Source of the DNA: Salmonirosea aquatica
GTDB lineage: Bacteria > Bacteroidota > Bacteroidia > Cytophagales > Spirosomataceae
Length of the DNA stretch: 64,000 nucleotides
Reading direction: 5' to 3'
Assembly (NCBI RefSeq): GCF_009296315.1
Contig: NZ_WHLY01000002.1
Span: 4,872,501-4,936,500, forward strand
Made by a program: the position numbers and the translations under genes. Below the pieces are notes generated by a model. It did not search any database, was not told the origin of the DNA, and saw nothing but the letters and a program-made list of their open reading frames with translations. Shown here one piece after another: positions 35,664 through 43,692 of the stretch; position 1 is the first letter of the stretch, and each line of letters begins with the position of its first letter.

Positions 35664-37373
35664 ATGCCTTCAAAGGGTTTGGAGAAATACAGAGTCAGGT
35701 GGGCAAGCCTTTGCATCCTGGTGGTTCTGGCTGGTACTTTTTGCAACGAAGTCCATGCTCAGGCCTATAATTCGATGGTTATTACCGAAATCATGGCAGA
35801 TCCTACGCCCGTGGTAGGACTACCCGATGCCGAGTACCTCGAGATTTACAACCGGAGCTCCCAGTCCATTTCACTGAAAGGCTGGCGGCTGGGTACAGCG
35901 CTACTCCCCGATTCAGCGCTGGCACCGGGGGGCTACGCGATCCTTTGCGCCCGGGCCAAGGTACCCTTGCTAACCCGTTATGGCCGGGTATTCGGTTTGG
36001 CCACTTTCTCACTGGCCAATACGGGCGCTACCCTGGTGCTGCGCAATGCCCGCGGCGAGCTCATCTTTTCGGTGGCTTACAAAGATTCCTGGTGGCCGAG
36101 TAAACAGCGGAACGGTGGCTATGCCCTGGAAATGATCGATCCGGCGAATCCTTGTGGAGAAACCGACAATTGGCGGGTTTCTACGGTTCCGGCAGGGGGT
36201 ACCCCCGGACAGCCCAATGCCGCGGCGAGCGAAAATCCTGACCGCTCGGCGCCGGTAGCCGACCGCGTCGAGATTTCCGGGGAGAGCCAGCTCGTAGTGT
36301 TTTTTAACGAGCGGCTGGATAGCCTGGCGAGTATTCAAAGTGGGTTATACGAATTGAAAGGCCGCACCATTCGGAAGTCATCCATCGAGTCCCCCGCTTT
36401 CCGCAGCCTGTCACTTTTTCTCGATGTACCCCTGGTAGCCGGTCAACGTTACGAACTGACGGTGAAGAATGCCACCGACTGCGTGGGTAACCGCTCCAAG
36501 GAAATGACCTTTGCGGTAGGGCTGCCCGTGAAAGCCGATTCGGGCGATGTGATCCTGAGCGAGATACTTTTCGACCCGCGTACCGGCGGGGTGGAGTTTG
36601 CCGAAATCCACAACCGTACCCAGAACTACATCAGCCTGAAGAACTGGACGCTGGGTAACGTGAAGGACGGGCAGCCGGGTTCGTTCAAAATAATTTCTGC
36701 CAATGACCTTCTCCTGGCTCCTAACGGGTTTATGGCGTTGAGTACTAATTCCAAGGTACTGGCCGAGCAGTACCCCACCGAACGGGACCGGGTTCTCCTG
36801 ACGGTACCTTCCATGCCTGCTTTTGTCAACGAAGCGGGCGGAGTAGCCCTGCGCGACGCCAATGGGCGGCTTTTCGACTTATTTGAGTATCGCGAAAACT
36901 TTCACTCACCGCTGCTGGCTGATACCAAAGGCGTGTCGCTGGAACGCATCTACCCCGAAAAACAGGGTAACGATCCCCAGAATTGGCAGTCGGCGGCTTC
37001 GGTAGTGGGGTACGCTACGCCCGGCTACGCCAATTCGCAGGGCAATGCGGGGCAAGGGAACGATGGTTTTAGGGTGGAACCGGAAGCTTTTACCCCCAAT
37101 GGTGACGGAGCGGACGATTTTACTACCATCCGTTACACGCTGGGTACCCCGGGAGTTATAGCCAGCATCCGAATTTACGATACGCAGGGCCGGTTGGTTC
37201 GCGACCTTGTGACCAATCAAACCGTGGGTACCGGGGGCGAAATCCGTTGGGAGGGTACCGACGACCGGGGCGAATCCGTCCGGACAGGCTACTATCTGGT
37301 TTTGATCGATTCGTTCGATAATTCGGGTAATAGCCAGCAATTCAAAAAAAAGGTGGTCGTGGTACATCCCTAG
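35664..37373 (+). CDS. Lamin-tail-domain surface protein, T9SS-type C-terminus
   Basis: This 569-residue protein has a signal peptide ending near VHAQ and two lamin-tail (LTD) domains, about residues 36-170 and 290-440 (VITEIMADPTP, LEIYNRSSQSISLKGW; and ILSEILFDPRTGGVEFAEIH). The C-terminal region contains AFTPNGDGADDFTTIRY followed by IYDTQGRLVRDL, resembling T9SS type-B sorting domains and FlgD-like folds. It is predicted to be exported and attached to the cell surface. LTD proteins in Bacteroidota often carry nuclease or binding functions, but no catalytic motif is obvious here. Confidence 0.82.
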   Translation: MPSKGLEKYRVRWASLCILVVLAGTFCNEVHAQAYNSMVITEIMADPTPVVGLPDAEYLEIYNRSSQSISLKGWRLGTALLPDSALAPGGYAILCARAKVPLLTRYGRVFGLATFSLANTGATLVLRNARGELIFSVAYKDSWWPSKQRNGGYALEMIDPANPCGETDNWRVSTVPAGGTPGQPNAAASENPDRSAPVADRVEISGESQLVVFFNERLDSLASIQSGLYELKGRTIRKSSIESPAFRSLSLFLDVPLVAGQRYELTVKNATDCVGNRSKEMTFAVGLPVKADSGDVILSEILFDPRTGGVEFAEIHNRTQNYISLKNWTLGNVKDGQPGSFKIISANDLLLAPNGFMALSTNSKVLAEQYPTERDRVLLTVPSMPAFVNEAGGVALRDANGRLFDLFEYRENFHSPLLADTKGVSLERIYPEKQGNDPQNWQSAASVVGYATPGYANSQGNAGQGNDGFRVEPEAFTPNGDGADDFTTIRYTLGTPGVIASIRIYDTQGRLVRDLVTNQTVGTGGEIRWEGTDDRGESVRTGYYLVLIDSFDNSGNSQQFKKKVVVVHP

Positions 37374-37404
37374 TTCCAGGCTACGGGTTATTCCAGGAGA
37401 GGGG

Positions 37405-38031
37405 ATGACAACAGGAAAATCTAGAGAGAGACTGCAAAAAGGAATGTTTATGAGACTAACTGACGCAGAAGCGTTTATTTTGCCGAAACTGCGTTCCGAG
37501 CTTTCGGATACGCTGTACTACCATAGCCTGCATCATACGTTGGATGTGATGGAATCGGTGATCCGTATTGCCGGGGCCGAAGGTATATCGGATTCGGAAA
37601 CACTGACTCTTTTGCGTACGGGGGCACTATTTCATGATACAGGATTCCTGTTCACCTACCAAGGACACGAAAACGAAAGCTGCCGCCTGGCACGGGAACT
37701 GCTGCCCGGCTTTGGCTATTCCATGCCCCAGATTGACACAATTTGTGGTATGATCGAAGCCACTAAAATTCCCCAAAACCCTAAAAACAAGCTTGAGGAA
37801 ATTATCTGCGATGCGGACCTCGATTACCTGGGCCGGGACGATTTCGAGGCCATTGCCGGGTGCCTCTACCGCGAGCTGAAAGCCCGGGATAGGGTGGCCG
37901 ATGAGCGGGCCTGGAACGCGATTCAGATCAAATTCCTGGAAAATCATCGGTACCGGACCCCCACGGGCCGCGCCCTTCGGCAGCCCGGCAAGCTGATACA
38001 TTTACAGAAGCTGCGGGATACCATGACGTAG
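37405..38031 (+). CDS. HD-domain hydrolase
   Basis: This protein of about 208 residues has an HD-domain pattern: YHSLHHTLDVMES, LLRTGALFHDTGFLFTYQ with the HD pair, and ICDADLDYLGRDDF. Such domains hydrolyse nucleotides or phosphoesters, but the substrate is unknown. Possible starts are ATGs at 37405, 37444 and 37450; the last gives MRLTDAEAFILPKL, which looks most natural. I list the longest frame. The gene ends 7 nt before the convergent FG-GAP gene. Confidence 0.82.
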   Translation: MTTGKSRERLQKGMFMRLTDAEAFILPKLRSELSDTLYYHSLHHTLDVMESVIRIAGAEGISDSETLTLLRTGALFHDTGFLFTYQGHENESCRLARELLPGFGYSMPQIDTICGMIEATKIPQNPKNKLEEIICDADLDYLGRDDFEAIAGCLYRELKARDRVADERAWNAIQIKFLENHRYRTPTGRALRQPGKLIHLQKLRDTMT

Positions 38032-38037
38032 AGAAGA

Positions 38038-41000
38038 TTAGATGGCTTCCGAATTCAAATCGACTTTTCGTTTCTTTCCTTTAAAATCTACCAATTCTAC
38101 CGAGACCACCTGCGCAGAAACCGGAAGCTGCCGTACCGACTGCGAAAGGAACGATGCCCCGTAGTACAACTCATAGCGCCGGGTACTTCCGTTTTTGAAT
38201 TTTACCAAGGCGTAGGCATCCTGCTGCTGCACCGGCAGCCAGCGCACCGCAGATGCTGCCTGCCCGAATATCCGAAGTGGGCCGCGGTTCTGAGTAGCCA
38301 CAATGAGCCGCTGTCCGTGTAGGCCGGGAAGTTGTACCAATCCTTTGGCATTACCGGGCACGTAAAAGCCGCTTTGGGTTTGAGTTTCGGGCGTAAAGTA
38401 CCCCTTGCCGTTCCCTTTTAGCAATAACCCGTTGGAAGCATCAAACCGCCCCACGCTTACCTCGTTTCCGAAATCATTGGCGACCAGCAATACATCCAGA
38501 TTTCCATCCCCGTCAAAATCATCGGCGATCATGCCATTGACGGGAGCTACCTGCGCCAGCGCTGGCAGAGGCCGCAGGTCAAAACGACCATTTCCCTGGT
38601 TTTCGATATAGGAAGACTGCAGGTAGTTGGCCTGTAATACATTGGCTTCCTTCCGCTGTTCTTCCGACAGGATATTATCAAAAGTGGCTTTGGAAAAATC
38701 CTGGTAGGTTTGGTATTTGGCGCGCATCGGGATCATCTGCTTGATCATGTCTTCGCGCCCGTGGAAGGGTACCAGCACCCGCTGGCCATCGACGGTAGGG
38801 TAGTAAACCATCGGAATGGCATCGTAGCTGCCATCCTTATTAAAGTCGCCCGACACCAGGGTGAGAGGGGTACTTTCCGAGGTACGCATCAGATTGTTAA
38901 GACCCGTGTTGCCCACCACGTAGTCCGTATCGCCGTCATTGTCGAAGTCGCCGCCGATGATGCTGTTCCAGAAGCCTTTATATTTTTCCAAATAGGCATT
39001 GAGGGCTTCGTCGGGTACGAATGCGCCGTTTTTGTTTTGAAAAACCTGCAGGGGCATCCATTCACCCGCTACGATCAGATCTACAAATCCATCGTTGTTG
39101 TAATCCGTCCACAGAGCGTCGCAGATCAGGCCGCCGTTTTGAAGTTGCGGAGCTACCTGTTGGGTTACGTTCGAAAATTTGGGTTGTCCATTCGATGAAT
39201 CATTCCGCAGGATAAAGCTGTTTACCGACCGGGGATAATGCTCGGGATCGATACGGCCGCCGACGAACAGGTCGAGGTCACCGTCCCGGTCGTAGTCTGT
39301 GGCGCGTACGCAGGAGGTACTTACTTTGGCATCGGGCAGGGCGTTTAAAGAAAGTGTGAAGGTACCCTTGCCGTCGTTAAGGTACAGCCGGTCCTGGTAA
39401 CTGGGGTGGCCGGGTGGCTGCTCGTTGCTGCCGCTGGCGATGTAAAGGTCGTTGTCGCCATCCCCGTCGGCATCGAAAAGCAGTACGCCCATATCTTCCG
39501 ATTCTTTTCCGGAGCCTTCGCTTCCGGGTAGCAGATCGGCGACGGAAAATGAACCCGTGGCCTGCTGCAAAAAGAACCGTCCCTTGTGTTGACGGGAGCC
39601 CCCCACGAACAAATCCGCCAGTCCGTCGCCATTGACATCGGCCGTAGCCACGGCCGGGGGATACTGCGAAAGCTTGTGGGGCAGGAGTTTCTGACCGTTA
39701 AAATCAATGAATTCGGGCTCTTCGTGGACGTAGACGATATCTAGCGAATCGGTCAAATCCTTGAACAGTTGTTTGGAAATGGGATCGGGCGTATACGGTT
39801 CAGTGGCATTCCGCTGGCTGACGGTCAGCACCTGGTCGGCGGGGATATTCTTCAAAAGCTGCTGCTTACCGTTGGGCCAGATGATCCTGATTCGATCCAC
39901 GGTTTTCGTTTTGCCTAATCCAAAATGCGCCACCGGTTCTACCGACGAAAGGTACCCCCGGTAGGGCGAATGTTCGTACAGCTGCCGCAGGCTATCGGCG
40001 TAGTAAATCTCCACCTGGGCGCCCAGTCCGTTCACATTGGGGCTGGTACCCTGAAAGGCCACCCGCAGATAATGGTTGTCGGCGGGTTTACTTTCCATCA
40101 GGTTGTTGCGGTACACAAACGCCGAATCGTTGATGTTGTTCACCACCATGTCCAAGTCGCCGTCGCCATCCAGGTCGCCGTAGGCAGCTCCGTTGGAAAA
40201 TGAAGGTACCCCGATGCCCCACTTCTCGGTCACATTCTCGAAGGTCAGATCGCCTTTGTTGCGGAAGGCGTAGTTTTTTATTTTTACCGTGGGAATCTGC
40301 GCCAGCAGGTAATCTTTGCTAGCCACGGTGCTGCTTTCGGCGCGGAATTGAGCAAAATCCCGGTCGGTCACATCGCGGGGAAAGCCGTTGGTAACTACCA
40401 GATCCCGAAAGCCATCCTGATCGAAATCCGCCAGCATGGGAGTCCAACTCCAGTCGGTTTCGGCCACGTCGGCCATCATGCTCATGTCGGCAAAAATCGG
40501 CTCGTTGGTACCAGGCTTGTTGCCCATATTGATTTGCATGGTGTTACGGACATACTCGTAGGTGAACCCGTAGAGGTCGTTATTCAGGTACCCCTGGTAG
40601 CTGTTCGGCCCCATGAGTTTTTTCTTGCGTTCATTATCGCGGGGTAACATGTCCAGCACCATCACATCCACCAGGCCGTCGTTATTGATATCGGCCACGT
40701 CGTTGCCCATGGCCGAATTGCTGGTATGCTTGAAGTACGATTGGGCACGGTCGGTAAAGGTACCGTCGCCGTTGTTGATGTACAGCAGGTCGTTGGAGAG
40801 ATAATCGTTGGTTATGTAAATATCCCGGAAACCATCGCGGTTGAAATCGGTGATGTTGATTCCCAATCCGTAGCCTTCGGTCTGGATTCCCGCTTCTTTT
40901 GAGACATTCACGTATACCGGATGTTTGCCTTGGGCGTCCCAGTCGCAGCGGTAGAGGCGATCGGTGGTCGGGGAGGAGCCGTCACGGTATTTTTTGTGGT

Positions 41001-41679
41001 ATAGGTTGGGATATTGATCAATGGTGTCGATGAGTACGTAGAGGTCCAGATCTCCGTCGTTGTCGTAGTCGAAAAATGCCGCCTGCATGGAATGCCCGGT
41101 GTCGGCGATGCCGTATTCGGCAGCCATCTCCTTGAATTGCGGGATTCCGTCGGCATCATTCCCCTGGTTGACAAACAGCAGGTTGGCGCGTTGGGCTTCG
41201 GTCTTGAAGGTGGTGGCCGAGAGATAAATATCCATCCGTCCATCGGCATTGATATCCACCAGGCTCACGCCAGAGCACCAGCGGCCCTGATTGGAAAGGC
41301 CGGCCTTGCCACTGATATCAGTGAACTTCATGTTGCCTTTATTCAAATATACCTGACTGTTCACCTGATTGCCCGAAAAGACCACATCGGGCAGGCTGTC
41401 ACCATTCAGGTCGGCAATACCTACCCCGCCGCCATTGTAGACATACTCGAAGTCGATGATATTCAGCGTATCATTTTCGGTCAGGCGGTTAGAAAACGAG
41501 ATACCCGAATCCTCGGCAGGTAGGAGAGTAAAAAGAGTCTTTTCCTGGCAGGAGGTGAGGAAAAGGGTAATGACTACGAATGCTGTTTTAATGAAATGTA
41601 TTATCGAATTGTACCTATATCGCAAAGATGAGGGCCAGTAGGAAGACAATGTATCCGATAATAAAGGAGATAAATGCAT
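38038..41679 (-). CDS. FG-GAP/VCBS-repeat lipoprotein with ASPIC/UnbV domain
   Basis: This 1213-residue protein has a lipoprotein signal (hydrophobic run to FLTSC, Cys44) and more than ten Asp-rich FG-GAP/VCBS repeats of the form DxDxDGDxD (for example ADLNGDSLPDVVF, DYDNDGDLDLYV, DFNRDGFRDIYI, DLDGDGDLDMVV). An ASPIC/UnbV-like segment (YRGYLSSVEPVAHFGLGKTK) lies in the middle. Such proteins bind calcium and often sit beside SusC/SusD in Cytophagales. Here it follows the susC-susD operon, separated by a duplicated susD fragment. A role in surface binding of glycans or particles is plausible inference. Confidence 0.88.
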   Translation of the reverse strand: MHLSPLLSDTLSSYWPSSLRYRYNSIIHFIKTAFVVITLFLTSCQEKTLFTLLPAEDSGISFSNRLTENDTLNIIDFEYVYNGGGVGIADLNGDSLPDVVFSGNQVNSQVYLNKGNMKFTDISGKAGLSNQGRWCSGVSLVDINADGRMDIYLSATTFKTEAQRANLLFVNQGNDADGIPQFKEMAAEYGIADTGHSMQAAFFDYDNDGDLDLYVLIDTIDQYPNLYHKKYRDGSSPTTDRLYRCDWDAQGKHPVYVNVSKEAGIQTEGYGLGINITDFNRDGFRDIYITNDYLSNDLLYINNGDGTFTDRAQSYFKHTSNSAMGNDVADINNDGLVDVMVLDMLPRDNERKKKLMGPNSYQGYLNNDLYGFTYEYVRNTMQINMGNKPGTNEPIFADMSMMADVAETDWSWTPMLADFDQDGFRDLVVTNGFPRDVTDRDFAQFRAESSTVASKDYLLAQIPTVKIKNYAFRNKGDLTFENVTEKWGIGVPSFSNGAAYGDLDGDGDLDMVVNNINDSAFVYRNNLMESKPADNHYLRVAFQGTSPNVNGLGAQVEIYYADSLRQLYEHSPYRGYLSSVEPVAHFGLGKTKTVDRIRIIWPNGKQQLLKNIPADQVLTVSQRNATEPYTPDPISKQLFKDLTDSLDIVYVHEEPEFIDFNGQKLLPHKLSQYPPAVATADVNGDGLADLFVGGSRQHKGRFFLQQATGSFSVADLLPGSEGSGKESEDMGVLLFDADGDGDNDLYIASGSNEQPPGHPSYQDRLYLNDGKGTFTLSLNALPDAKVSTSCVRATDYDRDGDLDLFVGGRIDPEHYPRSVNSFILRNDSSNGQPKFSNVTQQVAPQLQNGGLICDALWTDYNNDGFVDLIVAGEWMPLQVFQNKNGAFVPDEALNAYLEKYKGFWNSIIGGDFDNDGDTDYVVGNTGLNNLMRTSESTPLTLVSGDFNKDGSYDAIPMVYYPTVDGQRVLVPFHGREDMIKQMIPMRAKYQTYQDFSKATFDNILSEEQRKEANVLQANYLQSSYIENQGNGRFDLRPLPALAQVAPVNGMIADDFDGDGNLDVLLVANDFGNEVSVGRFDASNGLLLKGNGKGYFTPETQTQSGFYVPGNAKGLVQLPGLHGQRLIVATQNRGPLRIFGQAASAVRWLPVQQQDAYALVKFKNGSTRRYELYYGASFLSQSVRQLPVSAQVVSVELVDFKGKKRKVDLNSEAI

Positions 41680-41711
41680 GGGAAGGTACTTGTAAATTCA
41701 AATTTCAGGGT

Positions 41712-41719
41712 CAAAGATA
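41712..41719 (-). promoter_or_regulatory. Candidate -7 box of the FG-GAP lipoprotein gene
   Basis: On the minus strand TATCTTTG fits TAnnTTTG and lies about 33 nt before the ATG at 41679. Its upstream -33 region is inside the terminator hairpin and shows no TTTG. Transcription would start just after that terminator. Confidence 0.45.
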
Positions 41720-41756
41720 CCAAAAAAGGCAAGCCGCGCGGCTTGCCTTTTTTGGT
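41719..41756 (-). terminator. Terminator hairpin after the susD fragment
   Basis: Perfect self-complementary segment of 19 bp per arm centred on CGCG, with left arm 41719-41737 and right arm 41738-41756. It carries A's on one side and T's on the other (GGCAAGCC flanked by AAAAAA/TTTTTT). It closely resembles the terminator at 43633-43663 after intact susD and shares its core GGCAAGCC. Confidence 0.85.
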
Positions 41757-41777
41757 ACGTAATAAAACCCACAGGAA

Positions 41778-42328
41778 TTAATTATAGCCCGGATTCTGCT
41801 TGAGGGTGGTTGGGCCTTCTGCGCCCAGTAGATCGATTTGGCCCTGTGGAATGGGGAGCATTTCGTCCTTACCCGTCGTGAAGCGTGCACCGCCCAGCGT
41901 AGTGGGAAGGAACCTCGAATCATAGGACAGGTAGCTGTTGAGTACTTGTCTCAGCAATTCCCCAGCGTACCAGGTCGTAGAAGCGGTGGCCCTCGCCTGA
42001 CAGTTCGAGCTTGCGCTCAAAACGAACGGCATCACTCGCCGATTGCTTGGATGCGAACTGGCTGGCGGGATATTCCACTATTACGTACTTAGCGGCGGGC
42101 TTGCCATCCTGCATCACGAATCCAGCGGGGTTAGCCGCGCGGCGTGCTAGTGGTGTACTCAAGGGCCTTAGTCAGGCTACCCACTTCGATCTCGACTTCG
42201 GCAGCCATCAGCAGCACATTAGCAAAGCGGATGATTGTGTAGTTGGGGGCCGTGTAGCCGGGCATCCAAGTACTGTTGTCTTGCAGCGAACCGCGATCCG
42301 ACTTGTCGTAGGTACATTTCTTATACAA
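41778..42328 (-). pseudogene. Duplicated, frameshifted C-terminal fragment of SusD
   Basis: Three successive frames encode pieces that line up with the last ~180 residues of the intact SusD at 43693-45456. The first includes SLQDNSTWMPGYTAPNYTI, the second NPAGFVMQDGKPAAKY and ERKLELSGEGHRFYDLVRWG, the third LPTTLGGARFTTGKDEMLPI and EGPTTLKQNPGYN. At least two frameshifts separate them. The 5' end of susD is missing. The fragment ends at the same stop position and is followed by a matching terminator, so the duplicated unit was susD 3' end plus terminator. Confidence 0.9.
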
Positions 42329-42330
42329 AT

Positions 42331-42668
42331 TCCGAGTTTATTGGCTTTTAGGACATAAGACGTAGAAAATCTGCGTCAAAATGGAGATTATTAACCGCAT
42401 AGTGGGTGTCTTTTTCTCGAAAAAGAACGAACGATATAATTTTCAAAGGAAATTATATCGTTATAACGTATTTTTCAATAAAAGAACTTTTAGTAAGAAA
42501 AAGTTATGAAAAGTATTTTTTTCACCGAAAATTACATATTAAACAAACCAAAACAGAATTTAAATCCAGTTATGGTTACAAATAATATTCGACAGTTCTT
42601 AAGTACTATTTATTGCTGGCATAATTATAATTTTAGTACTCAATATCATCAACTAAACTTCTGCGATT
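42331..42668. other. AT-rich intergenic segment with hairpin, upstream of the tandem-domain lipoprotein
   Basis: No convincing gene is seen in these 338 bases. The segment is distinctly AT-rich. A perfect 12-bp inverted repeat has arms ACGATATAATTT at 42431-42442 and AAATTATATCGT at 42450-42461, with a 7-nt loop. It may be a terminator or regulatory hairpin. The homology between the susD copies ends near 42323, so this is the sequence at the left edge of the inserted block. Confidence 0.6.
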
Positions 42669-43589
42669 ATGAAAAGAAACCTAACCAGTTCATTGTTTGC
42701 ACTTCTGCTGATAATGATTCTACAACCCGGTTGCAATGTCAATAGCGTCGACCGCAACCCAAATGAAAAAAACGCACAAAAATCCGACAAGAACGCGAGA
42801 ACGCTGTCTTGCGGAGGCTACTTTGACGGAAGTTATTCTGGCAACGGATACTACATCTACCCAAGCATCGCATTGGACTTCTCAGGAGCATGTAATGGTG
42901 GAACGGTATCAGTTTCCTTTTCTGCCGAAGATGTCCCTAACAGGTTCACCATCAGGGATCAGAATTCAAATGTCGTTGTTCAATCTGGACTCAATCAAGG
43001 TCACAATGGTTATATTGGCTCAGCAAGCAATTCTGGACCTTGGGGTGGGCCATTTTCTGGTGGTGGATCAGAGACAGTAACTTTCATCTATGACTCATCG
43101 AAGTCATATACTCTGAATGTGGAAACATCGACTTCTGGTGTAACTGACCATTGGACTAGTACCGTAGGATGCACAACAAATTGTCCAATCGTAGATCCCG
43201 TGGTTTGTGGGGTGCCATGTGGGCAATATTTTGACGGCAATTACGGTGGAAGTGGTTTCTACATCTATCCCGCAATTGCTTTAAGTTTTCCTGGTGTCTG
43301 TAATGGCAAAATAGTTTTTATCGCTGTTTTTGCAGAAGATGTTCCTAACAGGTTCACAGTTAGGGACCAATTTGGAACTGCTGTTGCGCAATCTGGTCAA
43401 GGGCAGGGCCACAATGGCTTCATAGGAACCACAAGTGATTATGGACCCTGGGGGAGTCCTTTCAGTACAGGTGCGGGACAAGAAACATTATCGTTTGTCT
43501 ATGACTCATCAAAGACATACACGCTGAACGTGGAAACGTCAACCTCAAGCGTGACTGACCACTGGTCTGCGAACAAAAGCTGTAATTGA
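42669..43589 (+). CDS. Unrecognised lipoprotein with two tandem ~120-residue domains
   Basis: This 306-residue protein has a classic lipoprotein signal ending at LQPGC (Cys22) and a short Lys/Asn-rich linker. Two copies of one domain follow, about residues 48-167 and 185-305. By hand alignment they are about two thirds identical. Shared landmarks are SCGGYFDG/PCGQYFDG, YIYPxIALxF, AEDVPNRFTxRDQ, QGHNGxIG, GPWGxPF, YDSSKxYTLNVETSTS and VTDHW, and both start and end with Cys. It is on the plus strand, opposite its neighbours, AT-richer than them, and lies between two susD copies. I do not recognise the domain. It is presumably surface-exposed. Confidence 0.85.
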   Translation: MKRNLTSSLFALLLIMILQPGCNVNSVDRNPNEKNAQKSDKNARTLSCGGYFDGSYSGNGYYIYPSIALDFSGACNGGTVSVSFSAEDVPNRFTIRDQNSNVVVQSGLNQGHNGYIGSASNSGPWGGPFSGGGSETVTFIYDSSKSYTLNVETSTSGVTDHWTSTVGCTTNCPIVDPVVCGVPCGQYFDGNYGGSGFYIYPAIALSFPGVCNGKIVFIAVFAEDVPNRFTVRDQFGTAVAQSGQGQGHNGFIGTTSDYGPWGSPFSTGAGQETLSFVYDSSKTYTLNVETSTSSVTDHWSANKSCN

Positions 43590-43632
43590 CAGTTAGTTTG
43601 ATAGAAGCGGAAGCAAATTCTTACAGAGATAC

Positions 43633-43663
43633 CAAAAAGGCAAGCCGTAGGCTTGCCTTTTTG
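43633..43663 (-). terminator. Terminator after susD
   Basis: Perfect 14-bp stem, CAAAAAGGCAAGCC (43633-43646) against GGCTTGCCTTTTTG (43650-43663), with loop GTA. It lies 30 nt after the susD stop codon, and T's follow on the minus strand. It shares its core with the terminator at 41719-41756. Confidence 0.85.
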
Positions 43664-43692
43664 AAACGCTTTATAACCGTATTCTTTTCAAA

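Noticed and set aside
42736-43080. Second frame within the tandem-domain lipoprotein
   Set aside because: It overlaps a convincing secreted protein with two repeated domains and has no features of its own.
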